A stretch of 64,000 nt of DNA from Equibacterium sp963662035 (GTDB lineage Bacteria; Bacteroidota; Bacteroidia; Bacteroidales; UBA932), in assembly GCA_963662035.1 (NCBI GenBank), contig CAVLDO010000001.1, positions 62,001 through 126,000 of the forward strand, given 5' to 3'. Shown piece after piece: positions 9,014 to 17,274 of this stretch (positions are counted from its first letter, which is position 1; each line of letters begins with the position of its first letter). The translations under genes and the position numbers were made by a program. The notes beneath the pieces were generated by a model that saw only the letters and a list, made by a program, of their open reading frames with translations, was not told where the DNA came from and did no database searches.

Positions 9014-12000
9014 ATGAGACGGTGCCTCTACGCCCTTGCGGCGCTTGCAACAGTTCTGATTTCGATGGCCGGATGTGGCGGCGGCGAAGATCCCGTCAGC
9101 CCCGGCGATGCTGCACGTCTGATAGACACCACGCTGGTTATCGGCGCAAAAGGGGGCGAGCTGCGCACCTCAATAAAGCCCCGCTCCAGCTGGAAGGCCA
9201 CCCTCTCCTCAAGCGGACAGTGGTGCAGTTTCAACCCCGGCTCAGGAGGCAGCGGCGGTGCCACTATCGTGATCAAGGTAGAGGCCAACAGCGATCTTGC
9301 CACCCGCACCGCCCGCATAGACATCACCTCCAAGAGCGGCAACGGCACCATCACCATACTCCAGAAGCAGATGGACGTGCTGGACGTCACAGTAGACGAC
9401 AGCTGCCGATTCGGCCCCGAGGGGGGCTCGTTCACCGCCAAGCTTGAATACAATGTAGACTACAGCATAGAGTGCGGCGCAGACTGGGTCCGCAATCTCT
9501 CCACAAAGGCGCTGCAGAGCGCATCCGCCACCTTCCAGGTGGATAAAAACGCCACAGGGGAAAAGCGCTCGTGCGCGGTGACCTTCTTTGGCGCTGACAT
9601 CTCGCACACCGTCACCGTCAGTCAGGAGAGCGCGGAAATCTCGGCCGAGCCGCAGAATTTACTCATCGATGCCGCAGGTGGGAGCGTTCTGTCCACCATC
9701 AGCAGCAACGTCTTCTACAGCATCGGCACCCCCGACGCGCAATGGGCCGCCGTCGCAAGCGGCACCGATGCCGGAGAAGACGGCGTTCCCACCGCCATTC
9801 CCGTTTCGGTGACAGTAGAGGAGAACCCGGACTTCTTCAACCGCGAATGTTCCGTGCCCCTGGGCAACCCCGACTACAACGTCAGCGACACGCTGCGCAT
9901 CACCCAGAAGGGCATAGACATACTCTCATACAGCTTCGTGCCGTTTGAATACGGCCCCGGCGGCGGCGAGTTCAGCTTTGACCTCCCGTCCGACAAAAGT
10001 TACACCTTAAGCGGCAGCGACTTTATAGAGATTGTCACCTACAGCGACATGCCGCTGCGGCGCACCCTCCGCGTGGGCCGCAACACCGGCCCGCAGCATC
10101 GCGCAGGGAGCGTCACCGTCAGCTCCGGCAACAAGAAAAACACCCTGGAATTCGCGCAGTTGGCGGCCAGCATCTCCCCCGACAGGCCGCAGATAAAGTT
10201 TGCCACGGAGGGCGGCCGCGACACCCTGAAAGTCTCCGCGAATGTTTCATACAGCCTTGTGCGGCCGCAGGATGCCCCCTGGTGCACAATCGACTCCCTT
10301 CCGGGAGGCTTGTATCTGATAAGCGCCGCCGCCAATGCGGGCGAGCAAGCGCGCAGCTGCACCCTTGGCTTCAGCGACAGCGAATTCGGCGCCCTATCTT
10401 GCGTGGAGATAATCCAGGCGCAGAAAAATGCCTTTACGGTATCGCCCGACTCATTTGACTTCTCTCCCGAAGGGGGCGAGGCCAAGGTCACAGTCCACTC
10501 CAATGTAGAATACAGTTGCAGCTCGCAAGGGGCGCAGGGGTGGATTGCCGAGAGCGGCCGCTCTGGCGAGTGCCACACATACACCGTGGCTCTCAATGCC
10601 ACCGGAGCCTCCCGCAGGGGGATTCTGACCTTCTGCTCTGACAGCGAAACTCTCTCGGTAAACATTTTCCAGAGCGAGGCATATATCCGTGCCGCGCAGC
10701 ACCGCCTGACCCCGGGGCCGGAAGCCTGCTCGGGCACCCTGGAGGTGGAGAGCAACATCAGTTGCGAAGTTTCCAGCAGCGCCGACTGGCTCTCGGCAAG
10801 CCTCAGCAGCGGCAAAATCTCCTGGAGCGCAACGGCTTACTCCGGCTGGGACCTGCGCATCGGCAGCATAATAATCAGCAACCCCCGCTACTGCGTGGCA
10901 GACACCATAAATGTATTGCAGGGCATCCCTTCGCAATTTGACTTATCCGCAAAGGAATTCATTCTCGGCCCCGCTCAAGGCGAATTCGAGGTCTCTGTCC
11001 AAAGCAATATGGACTACACATACAGCATTTCCGACAGCTGGATCTCCGATTTGGGAGGAGGCAAGTTCTCCGTGGAGCGCAACAGCGGCGGCGAAGACCG
11101 CTCCGGCAGCATAATCTACTCTGCCGGCGGCAGGAACTTCACCGTGTCGGTTATACAGAGCGCGGCTCGCGTGGTCTTTGACCCTTGCGGCGACATCAGC
11201 TTCCCTGCAGAAGGGGGCACGCGGCTCATCGCCGCAGAGAGCACCATCCCGCTCTCGGTCTCCTGCGAGGGGGGCGATTGGCTCTCCTGCACCACTGCCG
11301 ATGGCATCTCATACTCCATCGCTGCAGAAGCGAGCGCCCTGGAGTCGCCCCGCAGCGGCAATGTCACCTTCTTTAACGGCGACTTCGGCTACAGCTTCTC
11401 TTTCCCCGTCACCCAGGCACAAAAAGACGTGTTCAGCTTCAGCCCCGCAGAATTCCGCTTGGGCCCCGAGTCCAAGACCTTTGAGGTGAGCGTCCACAGC
11501 AATGTCGGCTACACCTGCACAACCTCCGACAACTGGATTTTCAACTACGGCGGCGGCAAGTTCTCCGTGTCCGGATACACAGGGACAGTCGGCCGCTCCG
11601 GCAGCATAATCTACACGGCGGCAGGCCGGGAATATAGCATTCCGGTGAGTCAGGAGGGCCCGCGCCTTGCCCTGTCGCAGACAGTTTTCGAGCTGGATTC
11701 GCTGGGCGGCGGCATCTCCATTGACGTGGACTCCAATATAGAATATACGGTGTCTATGCCGCAGTGCGACTGGATTGCGGCGGGCGGCGCCTCCGACGGC
11801 AGCCTCACCTTCAATGTGGCGGAAAACACCACCGCCCGGCCGCGCAGCTGCAGCGTTATCGTCTGCGCAAGCAGCTTTAACCTTGCCGACACGGTACACA
11901 TCTCCCAGAGCGGGATTGTGGACCGCTGCCCATTTGTTCTGGAGCAGAGCGAATTTGCGGCGGGCCCCGACCTGGACACGATTACCGTGGCGCACAGCAA

Positions 12001-13726
12001 GTGCGACGATGTCGGCGTCAGCATCACCAACGGCAGCTGGATAAAGCCTATAGAAGAGCTTTCCACCTCCACCAGCAAAGTGTTCGTCTGCAGCCCCAAC
12101 GTCTCCGGATTGAACCGCACCGCCACAGTTACCCTGCTCGGATACGAAAAAGCGGTCAGTGCCACAGTCACCCAAAGCATTCCGTCACTGCAGATGAGCG
12201 TCAGCGACAAGAAAGTCGCCGCCGCAGGGGAGACTTACACGGCAGAGGTCACCGCAAACTTCCGCTACACGCTCTCCTGCAGCGAAGATTGGGTCATGGC
12301 AGAGCCGGGGGCCGACTATGGCAGCATCTCCTTCTGCGTGGCTGAGAACACTACCGGCGAGGTGCGCAAATGCACGGTGACCATAGCCAACAGCCGGGTG
12401 AACTTCAGCCGCGCCTTCACCCTGACCCAGCTGGCAAACAGCTATGTGCATATCACGCCAGAAAGCGTGGTTGCGCCCTCAGACGGCGGGGAATATTCCG
12501 TCTCCGTTGCCACCAACATCATCGACCGGTGCACGGCCCTCTCGCTCTGCGACTGGCTCTCCGTCACCGGGCAGGACGACTCCTATCTGGTGACCGTGTC
12601 TGCCAACACCTCCACCTCCGCGCGCAGCGGCAACGTCTATTTCAGTTGCGGCGATATGCAGGCCACTTTCACGGTGTCCCAGGCCGGCTACCGCAATCCT
12701 GACTACTACTATTCATCCGACTTTTCGCAGGACGGCACTTCGGTGAGCCTGCAGAAGGCCGGCAAGGGGGCCGGAATCCCCTTGATACTGATGGGAGACG
12801 CCTTCAGCGACCGCCTGATAGCCGACGGAACCTATGCCGCCGCTATGGAAAAGACCGTGGAGGCCGTCTTTGCCGTGGAGCCATTCAAGTCGCTGCGGGA
12901 TTTGTTTGACATCAGCTATATAAATGTAGTCTCCCTCAACGAGATTTATGCCGACGACGCCACCACCGCCCTCGGCACCTCATTCAGTTCCGGCACCGTC
13001 GTGACCGGCAATCACAGCGCTGTGCGCAGCCGGGCCTTGAGTCTGATTGGCCAGTCCGACCTGGAGCGGGCGATGCTTGTGGTGATAATGAATCAGGCCA
13101 CCTATGCCGGCACCACCTATCTGTATAATTACTTAAGCACAGATGCCGACTACGCCCCCGGCGAGGCAATCGCCTACATTCCTCTCTGCCGCGACGATGC
13201 CGAGTTTGCCGCCGTCGTGCAGCACGAGGCGTGCGGCCATGGCCTCGGCAAGCTTGCCGACGAGTATTTCTACAGCTCATACGGAGAGATTACTGCAGAA
13301 AAGATGGCTGAATACAAGCAGTGGCAGCAGAGCGGCTTCTACCGCAATGTTGACTTCACCCCCGATGAGACCAATGTGCTCTGGAGCAAGTTTATCGGAG
13401 ACGAACGCTATCAGTCGGACGGTATCGGCGTCTATGAAGGCGCCTGCGGCTACCCCTCCGGTGCCTACCGCCCCACCGACTATAGCAAGATGCGCCTGAA
13501 CTCCTACCAGTTCAACGCCCCTTCGCGCGAGGCCATCTACTACCGCCTGCACAAACTTGCCTACGGCAGCGACTGGAGTTACGATTTTGAGGCATTCGCA
13601 GCCTACGATGCCATCAACCGCCGCAGCAGCCCCGCCGCCTCGCAGGCCTCGCAGAGCCGGGCCGGGCGCTCCGCAGCAGATGCCGTGCTTCTCCCGCCCC
13701 CCGTAATGTTGTACCGGACAGAATAA
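9014..13726 (+). CDS. Lipoprotein with 14 BACON-like repeats and a C-terminal M64 (IgA-peptidase-like) metalloprotease domain
   Basis: A 1570-residue surface or periplasmic lipoprotein. The signal peptide ends in a lipobox, ISMAGC, with Cys21. By eye I count 14 repeats of about 80-90 residues from about 35 to 1235, each with a GPEGGEF-like strand, a Y-S/T core, a D-W-I/L segment and a final strand ending in V-S/T-Q. This is the BACON (Bacteroidetes-associated carbohydrate-binding often N-terminal) pattern. The C-terminal 330 residues match peptidase M64: IPLILMGDAFSDR, then H1404-E-A-C-G-H1409 followed by GLGKLADEY. BACON domains are thought to bind mucin-type glycans or act as spacers, so a surface protease is the likely role. 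Specificity is unknown. Confidence 0.88.
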   Translation: MRRCLYALAALATVLISMAGCGGGEDPVSPGDAARLIDTTLVIGAKGGELRTSIKPRSSWKATLSSSGQWCSFNPGSGGSGGATIVIKVEANSDLATRTARIDITSKSGNGTITILQKQMDVLDVTVDDSCRFGPEGGSFTAKLEYNVDYSIECGADWVRNLSTKALQSASATFQVDKNATGEKRSCAVTFFGADISHTVTVSQESAEISAEPQNLLIDAAGGSVLSTISSNVFYSIGTPDAQWAAVASGTDAGEDGVPTAIPVSVTVEENPDFFNRECSVPLGNPDYNVSDTLRITQKGIDILSYSFVPFEYGPGGGEFSFDLPSDKSYTLSGSDFIEIVTYSDMPLRRTLRVGRNTGPQHRAGSVTVSSGNKKNTLEFAQLAASISPDRPQIKFATEGGRDTLKVSANVSYSLVRPQDAPWCTIDSLPGGLYLISAAANAGEQARSCTLGFSDSEFGALSCVEIIQAQKNAFTVSPDSFDFSPEGGEAKVTVHSNVEYSCSSQGAQGWIAESGRSGECHTYTVALNATGASRRGILTFCSDSETLSVNIFQSEAYIRAAQHRLTPGPEACSGTLEVESNISCEVSSSADWLSASLSSGKISWSATAYSGWDLRIGSIIISNPRYCVADTINVLQGIPSQFDLSAKEFILGPAQGEFEVSVQSNMDYTYSISDSWISDLGGGKFSVERNSGGEDRSGSIIYSAGGRNFTVSVIQSAARVVFDPCGDISFPAEGGTRLIAAESTIPLSVSCEGGDWLSCTTADGISYSIAAEASALESPRSGNVTFFNGDFGYSFSFPVTQAQKDVFSFSPAEFRLGPESKTFEVSVHSNVGYTCTTSDNWIFNYGGGKFSVSGYTGTVGRSGSIIYTAAGREYSIPVSQEGPRLALSQTVFELDSLGGGISIDVDSNIEYTVSMPQCDWIAAGGASDGSLTFNVAENTTARPRSCSVIVCASSFNLADTVHISQSGIVDRCPFVLEQSEFAAGPDLDTITVAHSKCDDVGVSITNGSWIKPIEELSTSTSKVFVCSPNVSGLNRTATVTLLGYEKAVSATVTQSIPSLQMSVSDKKVAAAGETYTAEVTANFRYTLSCSEDWVMAEPGADYGSISFCVAENTTGEVRKCTVTIANSRVNFSRAFTLTQLANSYVHITPESVVAPSDGGEYSVSVATNIIDRCTALSLCDWLSVTGQDDSYLVTVSANTSTSARSGNVYFSCGDMQATFTVSQAGYRNPDYYYSSDFSQDGTSVSLQKAGKGAGIPLILMGDAFSDRLIADGTYAAAMEKTVEAVFAVEPFKSLRDLFDISYINVVSLNEIYADDATTALGTSFSSGTVVTGNHSAVRSRALSLIGQSDLERAMLVVIMNQATYAGTTYLYNYLSTDADYAPGEAIAYIPLCRDDAEFAAVVQHEACGHGLGKLADEYFYSSYGEITAEKMAEYKQWQQSGFYRNVDFTPDETNVLWSKFIGDERYQSDGIGVYEGACGYPSGAYRPTDYSKMRLNSYQFNAPSREAIYYRLHKLAYGSDWSYDFEAFAAYDAINRRSSPAASQASQSRAGRSAADAVLLPPPVMLYRTE

Positions 13727-13730
13727 TTTT

Positions 13731-13761
13731 TTTGCAGAATCAAAAAAAATGCATTCCTTTG
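13731..13761 (+). promoter_or_regulatory. Promoter of tRNA-Ala
   Basis: TTTG, 19 bp spacer, then TTCCTTTG, one base off the TAnnTTTG consensus, ending 4 bp before the tRNA gene. Confidence 0.55.
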
Positions 13762-13765
13762 CAGC

Positions 13766-13839
13766 GGGGGATTAGCTCAGTTGGCTAGAGCACCTGCTTT
13801 GCAAGCAGGGGGTCAAGGGTTCGACTCCCTTATTCTCCA
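13766..13839 (+). tRNA. tRNA-Ala (anticodon TGC)
   Basis: Full cloverleaf of 74 nt. The acceptor stem GGGGGAT pairs with ATTCTCC through two G-T pairs, the anticodon loop TTTGCAA reads TGC, and the T arm is AAGGG-TTCGACT-CCCTT. The discriminator base is A and CCA is not encoded. Confidence 0.97.
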
Positions 13840-13850
13840 CTCAAAGTAAC

Positions 13851-13883
13851 AGAGGGTGACCAAAAGGTCATCCTCTCTTTTTT
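13851..13883 (+). terminator. Intrinsic terminator after tRNA-Ala
   Basis: AGAGGGTGACC, loop AAAA, GGTCATCCTCT forms an 11-bp stem with one G-T pair, followed by CTTTTTTA. Confidence 0.85.
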
Positions 13884-13990
13884 ATGCCGCTTTTTTTTAT
13901 GCCGCTTTGCGGCAGGTGACATTCGCCGCTTTGCGGCGGGGGGATTTGAGGGGGCGCAAGCCCCCTTGGTTATGTGGTGCCAAAGGCACC
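13884..13990. repeat. Run of GC-rich hairpins between convergent tRNA genes
   Basis: Four compact inverted repeats follow one another: GCCGC-TTT-GCGGC (13901-13913), CGCCGC-TTT-GCGGCG (13924-13938), GGGGGC-GCAA-GCCCCC (13950-13965) and GGTGCC-AAA-GGCACC (13976-13990). A TTTTTTATGCCGCTTT unit also appears twice in tandem just before them. No open reading frame is present. Only the first T-run looks like a terminator tail. Confidence 0.8.
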
Positions 13991-14043
13991 CTGAAACAGT
14001 AAAGGACAGCCGAATGGCTGTCCTTTACTGTTTCAGGGTGCCT
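13984..14043. repeat. 28-bp perfect inverted repeat overlapping the tRNA-His 3' end
   Basis: Left arm 13984-14011 and right arm 14016-14043 are perfectly complementary, separated by GAAT. The right arm contains the last seven bases of tRNA-His, so the left arm carries a copy of the tRNA's 5' acceptor strand GGTGCCT when read in the tRNA direction. No T-run follows on the tRNA-His strand, so it is not a classical intrinsic terminator. Confidence 0.9.
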
Positions 14044-14111
14044 GGTGGGACTCGAACCCACGACATTCAGAACCACAATCTGACGCTCTAACCAACTGAA
14101 CTACAGGCACC
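14037..14111 (-). tRNA. tRNA-His (anticodon GTG)
   Basis: Cloverleaf of 75 nt including the extra 5' G(-1) that pairs with C73, the hallmark of tRNA-His. The acceptor stem is GTGCCTG with CAGGCAC, the anticodon loop holds GTG, and the T arm is GTGGG-TTCGAGT-CCCAC. CCA is not encoded. Confidence 0.97.
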
Positions 14112-14125
14112 GTATTTTGGGTGGA

Positions 14126-14133
14126 CAAAGGTA
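14126..14133 (-). promoter_or_regulatory. -7 promoter element for tRNA-His
   Basis: TACCTTTG on the minus strand, exact TAnnTTTG match, 14 bp before the tRNA 5' end. Confidence 0.6.
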
Positions 14134-14165
14134 AACATTTTTTTCAATATCCAACATTTTATGGC

Positions 14166-14173
14166 TACATTTG
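14166..14173 (+). promoter_or_regulatory. -7 promoter element for the carboxylase-like gene
   Basis: TACATTTG, exact TAnnTTTG match. It lies inside the longest open frame, which argues that translation begins at the downstream ATG (14203), not at 14161. Confidence 0.6.
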
Positions 14174-14202
14174 TTCATATTATTAAATACTATTCGCAAC
14201 TA

Positions 14203-15993
14203 ATGGCACGTGAAATCAAATTCTCTCTGGTTTACAGGGATATGTGGCAGTCATCGGGCAAATACGTTCCGAGAGTGGACCAGCTCCTTCAAGTAGCACC
14301 CGCAATCATCGATATGGGTTGCTTCGACCGCGTGGAGACCAACGGCGGCGCCTTTGAGCAGGTAAATCTCCTCTTTGGCGAGAACCCCAACGTGGCGGTG
14401 CGCAAATGGACCGCTCCCTTCAACAAGGCAGGCATTCAGACCCATATGCTGGAGCGCGGTCTCAATGCTCTGCGGATGAACCCCGTCCCCAAGGATGTGC
14501 GCGAACTTATGTTCAAGGTTAAGTGCGCCCAGGGCACCAACATTTCCCGCTCTTTCTGCGGCCTCAACGACCACCGCAACCTGCGTCTGTCCATCGAGTA
14601 CGCCAAGAAGGCGGGGATGATTTCACAGGTCGCCCTCAGCATAACCCACTCCCCCATCCACACCGTCGCCTATTATATGGACATAGTGGACAAGGTTGTG
14701 AAATACGGCTGCGATGAGATCTGCCTCAAGGATATGGCCGGCATCGGCCGCCCCACCTTTTTGGGCGAGCTGGTCACCTGCATCAAGAAGAAATACCCCA
14801 AACTTATCGTGCAGTATCACGGCCACACGGGCCCGGGCTTCTCTCCCGCAAGCATGCTGGAGGTCGCACGCGCCGGCGCCGACTATCTTGACGTGGCGGT
14901 GGAACCCCTCTCCTGGGGCAAGGTTCACCCCGATGTCATCACCATCCGCGAGATGATGAAGGCCGACGGCTTCCTGGTCAAAGACCTCAATATGGATGCT
15001 TATATGGAGGTGCGCCGCCTCACCCAGAGCTTCATAGACGACTTCCTGGGCTATTTTATCGAGCCCACGAACGCCAAGATGAGCTCTCTGCTGGTGGGCT
15101 GCGGCCTGCCCGGCGGTATGATGGGCTCGATGATGGCCGATCTCAAGGGCTTCCAGGGCGCCATCAACCTCTCGCTCAAGAAGCAGGGCAAGAAAGAGCT
15201 CTCGCTTGACGAGCTGGCCGTGCTGCTGTTCCAGGAGGTCGAGTATGTATGGCCCAAGCTGGGATACCCGCCGCTGGTGACCCCTTTCAGCCAATACACC
15301 AAGAACACCGCGCTGCTCAACCTGATGAGCACCATCAAGGGCGAACCCCGCTGGAACAACATCGACCCCGACACCTGGAATATGATTCTGGGCAAGGCGG
15401 GCAAGCTGCCCGGCCCTCTGGCTCCGGAGATTGTGGAGCTGGCAAAGAAGAAAGGCTTCGAATTCTACACGGGCGACCCTCAAGACGAATATCCCGACAA
15501 GCTGGACCACTACCGCCGGATGATGAAAGACAACGGCTGGGACTGCGGCCGGGACGACGAGGAGCTCTTTGAGCTGGCAATGCACGAGCGCCAGTATCTC
15601 GACTACAAGAGCGGCGTGGCCAAGCAGCGCTTTGAAAAGGATCTTGCCGCAGCCCGCGAAAAGGCCGGCGCCCCCATCGTGGTCAAAAGGGCCGTGGTGG
15701 AGGTCCCCAAGATCGATGTCACCAAAGTCACCGAGGTTTATCCCGACGCAGCGGCGGTTCACGCCCCCGTATCCGGACAGGTTATCTGGCAGTATGACGT
15801 CGTGGACGAATCCACCGCCCCCACCGTGGGCAGCTGCGTGAAGGAGGGCGATGTGATCTGCCGCGTACAGGCATACTACGGCCTGGAGGAGATCAAGGCT
15901 CCCGCAACCGGCAAATATGTCGCGGTTTACCCCGCCCAGGGCGCGAATGTCAAGAAAAACGAAATCATCGCTTTTGTTCAGCCCTCCAAATAA
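14203..15993 (+). CDS. Pyruvate carboxylase subunit B / oxaloacetate decarboxylase alpha-like protein lacking the biotinyl lysine
   Basis: The N-terminal 450 residues form a DRE-TIM/carboxyltransferase domain: early FSLVYRDMWQSSGKY stands where family members have LRDxHQS, and DEICLKDMAGIGRP and QYHGHTGPG supply metal and substrate residues. Such domains move CO2 between biotin and pyruvate/oxaloacetate. A lipoyl/biotinyl-like domain lies at about 520-596, but the acceptor site A-M-K is replaced by A557-Y-Y559-G, so no biotin could attach there. No biotin carboxylase gene is nearby. It may use a separate biotin carrier or do another job. The ATG at 14203 fits both the family start and the promoter position. 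Confidence 0.82.
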   Translation: MAREIKFSLVYRDMWQSSGKYVPRVDQLLQVAPAIIDMGCFDRVETNGGAFEQVNLLFGENPNVAVRKWTAPFNKAGIQTHMLERGLNALRMNPVPKDVRELMFKVKCAQGTNISRSFCGLNDHRNLRLSIEYAKKAGMISQVALSITHSPIHTVAYYMDIVDKVVKYGCDEICLKDMAGIGRPTFLGELVTCIKKKYPKLIVQYHGHTGPGFSPASMLEVARAGADYLDVAVEPLSWGKVHPDVITIREMMKADGFLVKDLNMDAYMEVRRLTQSFIDDFLGYFIEPTNAKMSSLLVGCGLPGGMMGSMMADLKGFQGAINLSLKKQGKKELSLDELAVLLFQEVEYVWPKLGYPPLVTPFSQYTKNTALLNLMSTIKGEPRWNNIDPDTWNMILGKAGKLPGPLAPEIVELAKKKGFEFYTGDPQDEYPDKLDHYRRMMKDNGWDCGRDDEELFELAMHERQYLDYKSGVAKQRFEKDLAAAREKAGAPIVVKRAVVEVPKIDVTKVTEVYPDAAAVHAPVSGQVIWQYDVVDESTAPTVGSCVKEGDVICRVQAYYGLEEIKAPATGKYVAVYPAQGANVKKNEIIAFVQPSK

Positions 15994-15996
15994 GCC

Positions 15997-16605
15997 ATGA
16001 ATCTGATAAAATCTCTCTTCAGCCCGGTTTACAGCATCACCAGGGCGGCGGTCGCTCTGGTGATCGGACTTGCAATGGTCATCTGGCCCACGCTGGCGGT
16101 GTTCACGGTGTTCCGGGTCCTCGGCGCCGCCCTTATCGTGCTTGGGGCCGTCTCCGTGGCTTTGGCGATTGTCAACCGCACTTCATCCGACACCCTGGTG
16201 ATGGTCAGCGGGGCGCTGGACATAATCTTCGGCCTGCTGCTGGTGATTTATCCCGGCTTCTTTGCCTGCCTGCTGATGTACTTCCTCGGGGCGGTGATGC
16301 TGATTTTTGGAGTGGGACAGATTGTTAACCTGTCGCTATTGCGGCATACGGTGCCCGTTGGGTTTTATTGGTTCATCCTGCCGTTTGCCATCGCCGTGCT
16401 CGGCATAGTGATGATCTGCGACACCTTCAAAGCCCGGGAAACCCTGTTCATAGTGTTCGGCTTCGCGCTTATAGCATACTCGGCGACAGAAATCGTTGCC
16501 ACAGTGTGCGCCCGCCGCGCAGAGAAGGCGCTGCAGCAGACCGCCGCACAGAGCGCCGCCGCTAAGATTCTGCGGGAAGAGGCCAGCGACGCCGAAGAGA
16601 TTTAA
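15997..16605 (+). CDS. DUF308/HdeD-like integral membrane protein
   Basis: A 202-residue inner-membrane protein with about six hydrophobic segments arranged as three similar pairs, for example LVIGLAMVIWPTLAVFTVF and IIFGLLLVIYPGFFACLLM. The repeated G-x-x-x-x-W/Y-P pattern is characteristic of HdeD/DUF308 proteins, some of which are linked to acid resistance in E. coli. The C-terminus is a cytoplasmic Ala-rich tail. It starts 3 bp after the preceding stop and is probably co-transcribed, though a functional link to the carboxylase-like protein is not evident. Confidence 0.8.
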   Translation: MNLIKSLFSPVYSITRAAVALVIGLAMVIWPTLAVFTVFRVLGAALIVLGAVSVALAIVNRTSSDTLVMVSGALDIIFGLLLVIYPGFFACLLMYFLGAVMLIFGVGQIVNLSLLRHTVPVGFYWFILPFAIAVLGIVMICDTFKARETLFIVFGFALIAYSATEIVATVCARRAEKALQQTAAQSAAAKILREEASDAEEI

Positions 16606-16606
16606 A

Positions 16607-16638
16607 TTTGGACATTTGCCGGAAAGGTTATACATTTG
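16607..16638 (+). promoter_or_regulatory. Promoter of rpsP-rimM
   Basis: TTTG, 20 bp spacer, TACATTTG: both Bacteroidota promoter boxes at near-ideal spacing. The leader to the rpsP ATG is about 60 nt. Confidence 0.75.
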
Positions 16639-16701
16639 CGCGCTTTATCTCGTGAAGATAAGGAAGTTAACCGTTATTATTAACTTTTAAAACCTATTAC
16701 A

Positions 16702-17265
16702 ATGGCTGTTAAGATTCGCCTGGCACGCCACGGCAAAAAGAATTCAGCATTTTACCACATCGTGGTAGCCGACTCCCGCGCTCCCCGCAACGGACGTTAC
16801 ATCGAGCAGGTCGGCACCTACAACCCCAACACCAACCCCGCCACCATCGTCATCGACAGCGAAAGGGCACTTTATTGGCTCGGCGTGGGTGCGCAACCCA
16901 CCCCTACCACCCGTCGCATCCTCTCTTACGAAGGTATCCTTCTCAAGAAGCACCTCAATGGCGGTGTTGCCAAAGGCGCTCTCACCGAGTCTCAGGCAGA
17001 GGTAAAATGGAATGCCTGGAAAGAGGCAAGGGATGCAAAGGTTGCCGACAAGGCATCCAAAGTAGCTGCCGGCAAGAGAGAAGTTGCCAAGGCTGCCAAA
17101 GAGGCCGAGGCTAAGGTCAACGATGCCCGCGCAGAGGCTATCGCAAAGAAGAAGGCAGAGGAAGCCGAGGCTGCCCGCAAGGCTGCAGAAGAGGCTAAAG
17201 CTGCCGAGGAGGCTGCCGCTGCAGAGCAGGAAGCCGCCGCTGAAGAGGCCCCCGCAGAGGCTTAA
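16702..17265 (+). CDS. rpsP: 30S ribosomal protein S16
   Basis: The first 80 or so residues (VKIRLARHGKKNSAFYHIVVADSR, then RALYWLGVGAQPT) are a standard S16. The remaining 100 form a low-complexity Ala/Lys/Glu coiled-coil-like tail ending AAEEAPAEA. Long S16 tails of this kind are common in Bacteroidota, whereas E. coli S16 is only 82 residues. The tail is presumably solvent-exposed on the ribosome or contacts RNA through its Lys-rich part. It is followed 9 bp later by rimM, the usual partner. Confidence 0.96.
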   Translation: MAVKIRLARHGKKNSAFYHIVVADSRAPRNGRYIEQVGTYNPNTNPATIVIDSERALYWLGVGAQPTPTTRRILSYEGILLKKHLNGGVAKGALTESQAEVKWNAWKEARDAKVADKASKVAAGKREVAKAAKEAEAKVNDARAEAIAKKKAEEAEAARKAAEEAKAAEEAAAAEQEAAAEEAPAEA

Positions 17266-17274
17266 TCCAAAGCG

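Noticed and set aside
13884..13990. Possible CRISPR array
   Set aside because: The hairpins differ in sequence and have no regular repeats with spacers, and no cas genes are present.
13984..14043. Prophage or integrative-element attachment site at tRNA-His
   Set aside because: An inverted, not direct, copy of the tRNA end is present, and no integrase or element genes flank it.
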